The notes beneath the pieces are model-generated. The model saw nothing but the letters and a program-made list of their open reading frames with translations, searched no databases and had not been told where the DNA came from. From assembly GCF_001949145.1 (NCBI RefSeq), contig NW_019091524.1:489150-538895 (forward strand): a stretch of 49,746 nucleotides of DNA, written 5' to 3'. Each line of letters begins with the position of its first letter. Positions within the stretch are counted from its first letter, which is position 1. Shown here one piece after another: positions 32,201 to 39,240 of the stretch. The position numbers and the translations under genes are program-made. The stretch comes from Acanthaster planci (Eukaryota; Echinodermata; Asteroidea; Valvatida; Acanthasteridae).

Positions 32201-33700
32201 TGGAAGCCGGGTGTCAGTAAGCGTCTGTTCCTTGCCCATTTCTTCCCAGCTGATAAGAGTAGCCCATCTCCAATCCAGGGACGTATATAAGAGTATGTGA
32301 ATTCTGCCTTGGGTTCTAAGATAAATAGAAACAGCAAAGCGATTCAAAAATGAACACTGAGCTTTTTAAAAGCCAAGGCTCAGCTCTGTGATCATTTACA
32401 CTGTGCAGAAGTGTACACATGAACAGACATAAGTGATAAGGGTCATGACTTGATGACTTCCAATTCTGCCTATTCTGTAAATCAGATGGGTAAATTGTCT
32501 AACAATAACAGTTTCAGGCAGGCTTATTCTTGGCACTAAAGCAAACACGAAAGTGCAATGGTGATGTCCCATCAAACACTAAAGCTGCGCATTCCCCATA
32601 TGCTGGAAATGATTCACGATGTCAAACTTGCTTGGCTTTTCACACTCGCCCGAAATGCGAAAAATGATCTCTAGTTGTATCACGATATATCTCTTCAAGC
32701 AATTACACCAAGAACCAATGTATTCAGCGTATGAAGTGCGAGCACGATTTTTCAGTTTGTTGTGTCCCACAATGACACATATTCAACTAATCAGGCCTAG
32801 CATCTGATGAAAAACATACAACCAACCTCCTGTGCTAAGGACAGCTTTGACCGTGTCAGGGTGGTACACGCTAATGATCGGCCTAATAGGTCCCACCCAT
32901 AGTACAGATGCAGTGACACATCTCTTCACAACCTCCCTTTTCCACTCGAGTTCCTTCTCATCAGCAGTGAACTATGTATGACAAATGACCACAATTTACA
33001 TAAACAAACAACAGTTCCAGTTGCATCTTGTAGCAAGGTGGCATCATACATGCCTGATTTTTGATACTGGAACACAATCGTAGATGGAACATGTTATCAC
33101 AAGGAGTAAATGAACTGTCATTTACAATGTTGGTTGTGGCTTCTTGGAAACAAGAACTTTTCAGCATAATTCGAAGTTACTCAGCATATCTTTCACAAAA
33201 CTCATTGCATAAATGAAAAAGTGACCCTAACCAATTTTTGTAAAGAGAATTTGTCGTATAAAAATTTCTTTCCACAGACAAAGTATACAAAGTATTCTCA
33301 GGCACATCTGATAATGGACCAACAGTATCACACATCTAAAATTTGGTGCCGATACTTAAGATAAGTACCATACACAAAGCTTGCCAAAATCTTACAATAG
33401 TAAACCCATTATAAAATTCATCAACACAAAACAAAATTCCATCAGTGGTCGTCTCTCATAATTGATGACATCATGTGTACTTTATGCATGCATGATATGC
33501 ATGCACACCAACACTGAGGATAATACCTTAGAAAGACTGCCCAGGAACCAGTGCCTTTCGGGGTCTGTTGGAAATGCCGCAAACTGTCTCTCCAGCTTCC
33601 ATTTTTGGATGAAGAGGACCACCAAGGCCACAATGCTGGACGTGATGCAAAGTGTGGCAACGGTTGCACAGAGATTCACTTCGGATTCACTGAAGGCCAT
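14098..33700 (-). CDS. CYP4F-like cytochrome P450, gene B (complete, nine coding exons)
   Basis: This is a microsomal heme-thiolate monooxygenase of the CYP4 family, probably acting on fatty acids or eicosanoids (family inference). Exons in transcript order are 33527-33700, 32827-32971, 32143-32315, 31677-31798, 31157-31421, 25276-25472, 20192-20325, 19313-19460 and 14098-14269. All borders are GT-AG and the sum is 1530 nt, 509 residues plus TAA, near the usual CYP4F length of about 520. Landmarks are the membrane anchor (about 10-32), WARNRR helix C, the CYP4 signature EVDTFMFEGHDTT with Glu315 (the residue that esterifies heme in CYP4 enzymes), ExxR at Glu374/Arg377, PERF at 429-432 and the heme loop FSAGPRNCIG with Cys455. 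No stop or frameshift was seen. Introns 5, 6 and 8 hold retroelements. Gene A lies downstream and gene C upstream, in the same orientation. Confidence 0.92.
14340..14640 (+). pseudogene. LINE reverse transcriptase fragment in gene B intron 8
   Basis: The plus strand reads LVFVDYKN, then after a frameshift PFDVNQAVLLTKLQHFG and EEDVMQLLEDRYNS. This matches palm motif A (FxDxxKAFD) and the following helix of LINE RTs. The GVRQG region is degenerate (TPVGVW then stop). No 5' or 3' end is seen. Confidence 0.6.
14702..15060. mobile_element. Solo DIRS-like terminus (hairpin module) without body
   Basis: Arm 1 (14702-14746) and arm 2 (14906-14950) are inverted copies that include ATACCTACCAGATTACC and its inverse GGTGATCTGGTAGGTAT. 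The loop shares GCCATGTTCGTCCTC with the three larger elements. The 110 bases after it parallel the segment inside the hairpin of element 2 (AGAATAGCACCGA against AGAGTAGCACCAA). No recombinase coding follows. Confidence 0.55.
15240..16060 (+). pseudogene. LTR-type retrotransposon gag fragment with CCHC knuckle
   Basis: Broken plus-strand frames read ESAQSFLVRAFDLRQKVVFA, then a charged region with AELKAGIAEIADLKRQQ. Near 15.87-15.97 kb lies CPDC followed by CDHCY.CGSREHFAQGC, a retroviral-type CX2CX4HX4C zinc knuckle with one stop. This is the layout of a Gag from a Ty3-like element. No protease or RT follows. It is a fossil. Confidence 0.6.
16376..16830. repeat. Composite repeat of two alternating ~85-bp units
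   Basis: Unit a (with ACCGGAAAAC, GGGGAGCCGAGC and GACTGCAGGG) starts at 16376, 16548 and 16633. Unit b (with GGGCCGAACACTC or GGGCCAGACACATTG and a GTAGRGTGAGAC end) fills 16464-16547 and 16721-16804. The order is a-b-a-a-b-a'. Two further related copies of a GTGTGCCGAG element lie at about 16.85-16.98 kb. Confidence 0.65.
16981..19312. other. Gene B intron 8 remainder, no gene seen
   Basis: From about 17.92 kb to the exon 8 donor the sequence aligns with gene C intron 8 (42.42-43.45 kb), so the retroelement cluster at 14.3-17.9 kb is a later addition. A 33-bp tandem repeat with CCTGGTTATTGCTGTG lies at about 18763-18838. Nothing else is recognised. Confidence 0.55.
19313..19460 (-). CDS. 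Gene B coding exon 8 (meander, PERF, start of heme loop)
   Basis: The 148-nt exon starts after TTGTCAG. It encodes [17 protein letters not shown] and [10 protein letters not shown], and the Arg codon is split by the intron. Exon 9 supplies the Cys ligand. Confidence 0.92.
19704..19943. mobile_element. 240-bp MITE with GCACTGYAAAAAC terminal inverted repeats (EnSpm/CACTA-like ends)
   Basis: The left end GCACTGCAAAAACCAGGG is the inverse of the right end CCCAAGTTTTTACAGTGC. Inside are many GTGTTA/TAACAC half-sites, including GGTGTTAAATTTAACACC, so the single strand could fold extensively. It lies in gene B intron 7. The CACTG start resembles CACTA-type TIRs, but no clear target-site duplication is visible. 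Confidence 0.6.
20192..20325 (-). CDS. Gene B coding exon 7 (K-helix ExxR)
   Basis: The 134-nt exon starts after TTTTCTAG. It encodes [20 protein letters not shown], with the invariant Glu and Arg of ExxR, and ends LPKG split by GTGAGT. Confidence 0.92.
21009..21281. repeat. Terminal hairpin module of DIRS-like element 2
   Basis: Arm 1 (21009-21065) and arm 2 (21225-21281) are near-perfect inverse copies of about 57 bases, ending in TCCTCCCCCACAGAAATGTG and its inverse. The loop of about 160 bases contains GCCATGTTCGTCC. Confidence 0.8.
21310..22160 (-). pseudogene. Tyrosine recombinase of DIRS-like element 2
   Basis: A 179-codon open stretch (22037-21498) reads SFHPPDIFVPDITKHTG, DTIARWTVSAIKFANPDW and FRGVPMEEICRAACWKTPS, followed by the Tyr of TTCYL. 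Unlike element 1, the first catalytic Arg (SQRGSEL, just upstream) and HDIR Arg are kept. The N-terminal segment VKQSFRSAGLPDEGAEMA is fused directly to SQRGSEL near 22.07 kb, so part of the core-binding domain is deleted. Confidence 0.78.
22317..22967 (-). pseudogene. RNase H domain of DIRS-like element 2
   Basis: Broken frames contain SDTSPLGWGASLLLLQPSG, HINILELQAVFNSLKAF, then SDNSTVVPYINRQGGT and an HIPGVDN.IADA-like block. These match the Asp-Glu-Asp-Asp catalytic layout of DIRS/retroviral RNase H. A stop lies between the first and second blocks. Confidence 0.75.
23031..23829 (-). pseudogene. Reverse transcriptase of DIRS-like element 2
   Basis: Segments in order are TPKKEFNSWRPIINLKILN, SSIDLKEANLLIPIHP (motif A), FTALPFGL, then the active site QYLDDWLIIG (about 23390-23420) and YLGASIDLQRGIISPTTERI. 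The motif order is that of DIRS RTs. At least one frameshift near 23.53 kb and a stop near 23.33 kb break the frame. Confidence 0.82.
23826..24336 (-). pseudogene. Gag-like N terminus of DIRS-like element 2
   Basis: A 150-codon stretch is rich in Ser, Lys and His (KKRKHSSSFSGSKHKKSHSS), then a DTLADIMSAVCMLSEKLSY helix and a Pro/His/Asp-rich tail. Element 3 has a similar Ser/Lys-rich start. The C-terminal half seen in element 1 is missing, and RT coding follows at once. Confidence 0.5.
25276..25472 (-). CDS. Gene B coding exon 6 (I-helix)
   Basis: The 197-nt exon starts after CCCCAAG and encodes [17 protein letters not shown], then TFMFEGHDTTASGLSW. It holds the oxygen-activating Asp-Thr-Thr and the CYP4-specific Glu. 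It ends inside a Trp codon before GTAAGT. Confidence 0.92.
25536..25816. repeat. Terminal hairpin module of DIRS-like element 3
   Basis: Arm 1 (25536-25590) starts CTCCTCCCCACAAAAGTG. Arm 2 (25763-25816) ends CACATTTCTGTGGGGGAGG and is its inverse. The loop includes CGCCATATTCGTCCTTC, the counterpart of the GCCATGTTCGTCC loop in elements 1 and 2, although the rest of the family has diverged. Confidence 0.75.
25860..26560 (-). pseudogene. Degenerate tyrosine recombinase of DIRS-like element 3
   Basis: Segments are PPFELLSDASNLHLS, SKDTIARWTVLAIIFVN and YFRGVPLAEICQTACWRS. The second catalytic Arg position reads LDIW instead of HDIR. The nucleophile Tyr position is replaced by a stop just after STFTEC. 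It is clearly inactive. Confidence 0.7.
26600..27116 (-). pseudogene. RNase H domain of DIRS-like element 3
   Basis: The blocks NTSASIYRWALPLHASGVW, NKLEIQAIFNALHHF and SDNFTAVMYINCQGSTCS align with the RNase H blocks of element 2. The first Asp is replaced by Asn, and a stop splits the domain. Confidence 0.68.
27117..27999. other. Interior of element 3, not assigned
   Basis: No RT motif, other domain or terminal repeat was recognised on either strand here. It is probably deleted and rearranged element or host sequence. Confidence 0.4.
28000..29320 (-). pseudogene. Gag-like segments of DIRS-like element 3 (possibly duplicated)
   Basis: At 29144-28845 lies ASSSSSKAVKKRRFDWDPSP, then a MTTLQSVSEAFTFLARKI helix and a Pro-rich tail, like the gag start of element 2. 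A second related start (SHKKHKCKKFHSTPG) appears near 28.27 kb. This may mean a nested or duplicated copy. Frames are broken throughout, and the calls rest on composition and position. Confidence 0.42.
29911..30103 (-). repeat. Possible tRNA-derived SINE with 12-bp flanking repeats, partly unsequenced
   Basis: AAGAATCAAGTC occurs at 29911-29922 and 30092-30103. Between them lie the gap and, on the minus strand, GGTGGTCGAGTGGTTAAG, which resembles the D-arm/A box of tRNA-Ser-like genes. This suggests a SINE with a target-site duplication. An alternative is contig overlap at the gap. Confidence 0.35.
29923..29983. other. Assembly gap (61 unknown bases)
   Basis: A run of N inside DIRS-like element 3. 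Confidence 0.98.
31157..31421 (-). CDS. Gene B coding exon 5
   Basis: The exon is 265 nt. It differs from gene A by scattered substitutions such as AMERFRF and RRFHKACNTVHNYSRD. It ends LLCAK in phase 0. The following intron of 5.7 kb holds DIRS-like element 3. Confidence 0.9.
31677..31798 (-). CDS. Gene B coding exon 4
   Basis: The exon is 122 nt. Its predicted peptide appears identical to gene A exon 4, the most conserved exon between the two copies. The donor is GTAAGT. Confidence 0.9.
32143..32315 (-). CDS. Gene B coding exon 3
   Basis: The exon is 173 nt. It encodes EPKAEFTYSYIRPWIGDG and WARNRRLLTPGFHFDI, and ends at SGSILV before GTGAGT. Confidence 0.9.
32827..32971 (-). CDS. Gene B coding exon 2
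   Basis: The exon is 145 nt with the same phases as gene A exon 2. It encodes FTADEKELEWKREVV and VYHPDTVKAVLSTG. The donor is G|GTTGGT. Confidence 0.9.
33527..33700 (-). CDS. Gene B coding exon 1 (membrane anchor)
   Basis: The ATG at 33700 starts MAFSESEVNLCATVATL, and the exon ends at SLSK before GTATTA. The 5' UTR part runs to 33748 after a TTGTTTCAG acceptor. The frame stays open upstream, but only through UTR and intron, and the ATG aligns with gene A. Confidence 0.9.
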
Positions 33701-34421
33701 TGTTACACAGAAATCAGCTGTCTCAACACAATACTGGTCTGCGTGAACCTGAAACAAGAATAGAAAATTGATTTCAGGCTGAGAAGCATTACCAAAAAGA
33801 GGCCCACTGCTGACAGCTTGACTACAGCACTGTGGCTCTCAACAAATTCTTGACAATACTACTCCTAAGTACTGTCCACATACATGTACAATTGTTACAA
33901 ACATGGGTAAACAATTAAATTCATGTCCTTTACCTTCATTATGGTGTTTGATAGCATCGCCTAATTCAATAGTACAAATCTCTTGGCCAAAATACTTCAC
34001 CTGTAAGCAGTTAACAGGCAATGGTTTGGCCACTTTTGTTTGTAAACGGTCAGTACATCTAACTGCTGAATATTAACTTCCTAATCTGTGATAGATTATT
34101 GCACCTTGCAAACGGAGGAATATTTAGAGTGGAAAAAGGGTGTTAAATGAGGTTCATTTCAGAAATTTCTGAAAAAATAGACACCCAAACTGTTTTCCGA
34201 CGACGGTAAAGTGAAAAATGATGTTAGGATGCTAAATTCTCAAACCGTTTCCCTTCTACCTCGAACTATGAGACTCAAAGACTTACAAAATCATTTGCAT
34301 AATAGTCAATCTGAATGATGTTTAATCCGGTGAGATTCCAAAAAAAATTTGGAATGGGTCACTTTATAGTGCTCACTATTTCTGAAAAGTTACATATAAA
34401 ATACATACAGAAAAATAATAC

Positions 34422-34514
34422 CTACATGTACCGGTAGTGAATGAAGCTGCAACCAATCTGCTGCCAAAATGATACAGTGCGTCAACACTGGGGAGCTGTG
34501 TTTTACTTGCTTTG
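34422..34514 (-). other. Gene B noncoding first exon (5' UTR)
   Basis: It starts about 30 bases downstream of the TATA box, aligns closely with the gene A exon at 4605-4697, and ends at GTAG|GTATTA. The 0.67 kb intron leads to the exon that carries the start codon. Confidence 0.55.
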
Positions 34515-34535
34515 TCTGGAGAGCTGTCCGCACTC

Positions 34536-34685
34536 ATATTTATACTACAACGGCCAACTCCAAGGCCCCGACCTATGATCATGACTCAGGGCCAATTAAA
34601 GACAGAGATAATTTAAGTTTGCTGTCTACTGCCTGTATGCTTTCAAAGCCATTGCACCTGCCAAAGTTTGTTATCAACAAGTTTA
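34536..34685 (-). promoter_or_regulatory. Gene B core and proximal promoter
   Basis: The TATA box TATAAATA is at 34544-34537. Upstream are TGAGTCA (34588-34582), a perfect AP-1/TRE-type site that reads AGAGTCT in gene A, an AGGTC half-site (34574-34570) and the conserved TTGTTGATAACAAA (34680-34667). Factor assignment is by motif only. Confidence 0.6.
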
Positions 34686-36086
34686 AAAAATATTAACAAA
34701 ATTTTTTTTTAAAGTGCTGCCAGGAGCTCTCAAATTTTTAATCCATGGTGCAAAAGCAGTCTGATGGAGGAAAAACGGGGGAAGTAGTGGGGGGAGGGGA
34801 CGTGTTGCCAATTGTTTTAAAGAGGAATTAATTTTTTAACACTACAGAAGTGCCACTACCACCCTTCTATGAGGGGAAGGTGATTGGGTTTCCTCTGGTT
34901 GGGAAAATGGCCCAGCTACATTTTACGGATCTTTTCATATATAACCATCTCCTACAGAATAACAGTTAAAGTCTGTTATAGAGCAACCAGGGTGGTGTGC
35001 CCCTTTATTAAAGGAGTAGCCTTTCATGGTTCATGGTCAAAGGTTCATGCCATTAACTAGGTTAAAGTGTAACTCCAGAGCTTGTAAACAAATGACCGAA
35101 GGCCCGATGACCTATGGCAACACACTTAAAAGAATTTTTCAAAATGTCAAGACATATTTGAGGACGCAAAGTTTAGGCTGTGGCTGTTATCATGCACTGC
35201 TGCCAAAAGTGTCGATATTTCTTTTTGGCGCTTGATATTTATGCAGCTGTCGGATACATGACTACCTATGGCAAATGACTTGAATGCCATGATGCCATGG
35301 ATGCATTTAGCTTATCGCAGACATCATAGCTGTGAAACTGTCTTGCTTCATATTTACATATTTGCACATTTGACTGTGGTCAAGAAGTAATCTTACTGCT
35401 ATGGGATTAGTCAGCAGCCTTTGATACAATTTGCCATGACATTCTATTCGAGCGACTTGAGAAAAGGTTTCTTAGACAAGGCACTAGATTCATAGTCAAT
35501 CAGTTATTGTTGGAGATCACATATCAACCAGTTTTTCTCTTAAATGAGGTGTCCCTCATGGATCGGCAAGAGGACCCACTTTATTCAACTTGTATTCTTC
35601 ATCACTGGAGGACATCATGCCACATATGCAGATGACACCAAGTTATGTGCTATTCTGGAACGTGATCACTCCAATGTCATTTGCAAACCTATAAAAGCCT
35701 GCTTGAATGGCATCAAGGCATGTTCATTGGCAAATGGACTGAAACTGAACGAGGAAAAGACTGAAATGCTTCACATATCATCCTGTTTCAGAAATAAAAC
35801 CAATCTTCTACTCATCATCTAAGATAATTCATCTATTCATCCAGTTGAAAGAGTTTGGAACCTTGGGTTAGCCCAGATCAACATCTTACTATATTGGCGA
35901 CCACATCAATAATGTATGCCGTGCCCCTCATTTTATCGGTTTACACAAAATAAAGACATATACACAATTTTTGCATCAACCTACAACAGACAGATTGATC
36001 CATGTGTTTGTGAAAAGTCGCATAGACAACTACAACAGCCTTCTCAATGGATTGCCAGATCTTCAACTCAATAAACATCAAATGTT

Positions 36087-36290
36087 ACACATATATACTA
36101 CATATATTATGTAGTCAACACTATCACAAGACCAGACACAAGACCATGCACAAGACCAGGGTGAATAATGACAAAGGAATACTTTTGTCACAGTTCATTT
36201 GAATGGCATGTGGCTTAATTAAGACTAGGGGTCTTGTGTTGGTCTTGTATGACCTTGTGAAGGTCGTAAGTGGTCTTGACTTCAGCACTT
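36087..36290. repeat. 204-bp insertion with inverted CAAGACC repeats
   Basis: It is absent from the same place in the LINE of copy A. The left arm (about 36112-36160) holds three CAAGACC motifs. The right arm (about 36230-36283) holds their inverse (GGTCTTG), with TAGTCAA/TTGACTTC ends. It looks like a foldback or MITE-type element. Confidence 0.5.
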
Positions 36291-36456
36291 CTAGGATGAT
36301 CATTAGAACACACTTACATGAACCTATCTCTCCTGTTTCACGACAGCTTCATTGGCTACCACTTAAATTCCGGATAACTTTAAAAATTTTGGTCTTAATT
36401 TTCAAATGCATACATGAAACGGCAAAAGTTTATCTCCAGGAGTTACTCAGCAAATA

Positions 36457-36876
36457 GAGGGATCGCTTTTAGCGTCGATCTGCGCACTTCCGCATTTGAA
36501 AACGAGGCTGTATGTGTCAGCTTCAATTCTTAATACGATCAGACACTTGAAAGTAAGGAGTCAAGACACAAAATACATAAAGGTATGTTAAATTCAGACT
36601 GTTCAGGCTGAAAATGTTTGTGGAAGAGTCTTTTAGGAACACTCAACACCTAAAATCCCAAAGAAAAATAGCGACAGTTGACCGCGAACTAACATACCTG
36701 CGATGGTCGTGCGTCTTGTACAGTGGGCATGGTTTAAACTGAAGTGGCATCACACTTACGAACCGGATACTCCATGTACTGTGTGGACTCTGCGGGCGTG
36801 CGCGACGAGGTTCAACACAGAGAGCCTCCGTTTCGATGCAGATATGCGCAGACGGCGCTAATGTTAGCTTCCTCTA
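36457..36876. mobile_element. 420-bp MITE-like insertion with ~30-bp imperfect TIRs
   Basis: The left end GAGGGATCGCTTTTAGCG...TCTGCGCA is imperfectly inverted at the right end TGCGCAGACGGCGCTAATG...CCTC. Copy A of the LINE has the uninterrupted site CAAATATCAT, which implies a TA or ATA target duplication. Inside, AGGTATGTTA (about 36582) and its inverse TAACATACCT (about 36692) form a nested inverted pair. No coding sequence is seen. Confidence 0.6.
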
Positions 36877-37212
36877 TATCATCCGCCAAGGACTCTTCAC
36901 TCAAGCAACAATGATCTCACTTGACATTCAGTTCTTACCAAATCATATGGTCAACGGGCCTTCCAATTCACTGCACTGGAACTATGGAAATATCTCCCAC
37001 AGCACACAAAAACCTGTCCCTCCTTTGAACAATTTAAACTTCGACTGGAAACACACCTGTTCACTCTCTCCAGTGCATAGAGACTTATTGTACATGTATA
37101 ATGTTCTTCATAAAAATTATTTATTTTTCTTAAATTTTTTGTTCTCGGACATCAAACATTGCATGATTACATTAAAAAAGAATTCTTTAATGGACCCGGT
37201 GTTGGAGTAACA

Positions 37213-37350
37213 CCTTTGGTCCTCACACCAAGACTATATCAAAGGTCAAGGCTCTGACCCTCAAGGCCAAGGCTTTGACCATCAAGCCTCAAGGCTAAGC
37301 CCAAGGCTTAACCCTTATGAGAAAGGCTAAGACCAAGGCCAAGGCCCTCT
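37213..37350. repeat. AAGGC-type minisatellite, copy B
   Basis: This is the paralogue of 6577-6712, with the same CAAGGCC/TTTGACCATCAAG units and small differences in unit number. Confidence 0.5.
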
Positions 37351-38186
37351 TATAAAATGTAAGTTGAAGCCAGGATCCCCTGTAAAAAAAGCCAAAGTCA
37401 ATCTAAATAATGAGATTGTTGTTTGGCTCTCAAATACTGTACAGGCTTGGAATGTTATCTTTTCAAAGTAAAGACTTTAAGTGAATAATGATGCACTGTG
37501 AATATAACTTCAATTGAGGCTTCAGCTTTTTCCTTTTGTAAAGTGGGATTACCACTGCAATCAAAATGTGACATGTTTGTTCATGCCATTTAACACTAGA
37601 GGCCAATAGAATGAGGAGACTGAAGTGAATAGGGCTCTGTTGTTATACGTTTAAACCTGTCTAATATTCCATCAACAAATAAAATCCTGAAAAAGTGCAA
37701 AGCCATTAATGCATGTTTAAGATTACATGGTTAAGGTTAAAACCTTTTTGCAAACTAACTGAAAAGCACAAGAAAGAAAGTGCATGGTGTACATGTAGTA
37801 TCCCCAAGACAAGTGTGTAATAAAAACACAAGCTGCCAGGAGATTTGCCTTGTGTATTCTGGATACAGCATAGGGAGCCCCTTGCACACACCCGCGGGGC
37901 TATGGCTTGAAAAGAAAGAGAAAAAGGATGACGATTATGATGATCAAAAAGCCACAAGAACTTTCAAAAAATGTATCGCACACTAAACCCATTACAGAGA
38001 TCACTTGGCTCAGTAAGCAGTAGCTCCTTACAATTCCAAAGTTCCTGATACCACAACCACCACCACCAGGGAAATGATTGACATTAAAGTGGCAGACCAC
38101 CCTGAAATGGTAAAAATTGAAGGTCTGTGAATGATTACAAGATTATAAATTTCAAATATCTGGGCCACATAATCATGACTAAGTTT
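37351..38186. other. Intergenic, no gene seen
   Basis: It aligns with 6.7-8.3 kb, with a 0.6 kb net deletion. Nothing coding is recognised. Confidence 0.55.
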
Positions 38187-39240
38187 TCCTTAATTTTTTA
38201 TTTTTTTTAATTTCAGCCTTGAAGAAATGAATTTTAGAACAAATGTCAGGGGTACAGTTCATACTGTGAACTAGGTAAAAGTGTAATTCTATTGTATGTA
38301 AACAGACACCGGCAGGCCTGATGACCTTTGGGAACACATATGAAGGAATATCTGTCAATGCCAAAATGTGTACACAAATTCTGGTGATGCAAGGTTTGAA
38401 TTGTGACTGTTACCACTGCTGCCAAGGGCAGTCACTTGTTGACATTTGTTATCAAACTTTGACAGCCCGATCAGGTTAAGGAAAGAATTCTGTAGTGGAC
38501 TACAATAATTTTCTAGCATGTCTTGAAAAAAATCTCCTGAAAAATTAAAAAGGAGTGGGTGTTAATTTGAAGGGTTTTTGTATAACAGGGGTTGAATGCC
38601 CATCTTCATTTCCCCCATGAGGAAGTGCTCCAGTCCAGGGTCTTTTCGCCCTCCCCCTCCCCCCGGTGGTATTGGAGATGGTCAACTTTGGACCACAAAC
38701 TGGAACAAATATGGTTTATCAGCAATCACAAAGGCCTGCGACTTTTAACTAAGTAATGAATAAGAAGTTAAAATTATAACTAAATGCAAGCAATGATTAT
38801 CAGATAAAATTCATAATCATGATTTAATACTAAGTTTTTCCTTAATTTTTATTTATTTATTTTTTTTAATTTCAGCCTTGAAGAAATGAATTTTAGAATA
38901 AATGTCAGGGGTACAGTTCATACTGTGAACTAGGTAAAAGTGTAACTCTATTGTATGTAAACAGACACCGGCAGGCCTGATGACCTTTGGGAACACATAT
39001 GAAGGAATATCTGTCAATGCCAAATTGTGCACCCAAATACTGGTGACGCAATGGTTAATCTGTGACTGTTACCACTGCTGCTAAAATTGAAGTGTATCTG
39101 GCAGTCACTGACATTTGCTCAGCACTTGTTGACATTTGTTATCGAACTTTGACAGCACGATCATGCTAAGGAAAGAAATCTGTAGTGGACTACAATAATT
39201 TTCTAGTATGTCTAGAAAAAAATCTCCTGAAAAATTAAGA
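38187..39240. repeat. Local tandem duplication, ~0.36-0.40 kb units 650-660 bp apart
   Basis: The block 38187-38540 recurs at 38838-39240. Both contain AATTTCAGCCTTGAAGAAAT, GACACCGGCAGGCCTGATGA and GGACTACAATAATTTTCTAG. A single, more diverged version is at 11.55-11.72 kb, so the duplication is specific to this copy. Confidence 0.7.

Larger units (their letters stand above)
35404..37210 (+). mobile_element. CR1/L2-like LINE remnant, copy B, with two later insertions
   Basis: This is the paralogue of the LINE at 5.57-6.57 kb. It is longer at its 5' side (AAFDTI.HDILFERLEKRF near 35.42-35.47 kb) and keeps HHATYADDTKLCAILERDH with an intact YADD catalytic box, SLANGLKLNEEKTEMLHI and VSRQLHWLPLKFRITLKILV. 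Frameshifts remain. It is interrupted by insertions at about 36087-36290 and 36457-36876 that copy A lacks. Confidence 0.75.

Noticed and set aside
33701-33757. In-frame extension upstream of the gene B start codon
   Set aside because: It begins at TTG in the intron and crosses the TTTCAG acceptor; gene A has stops at the same place, so it is UTR.
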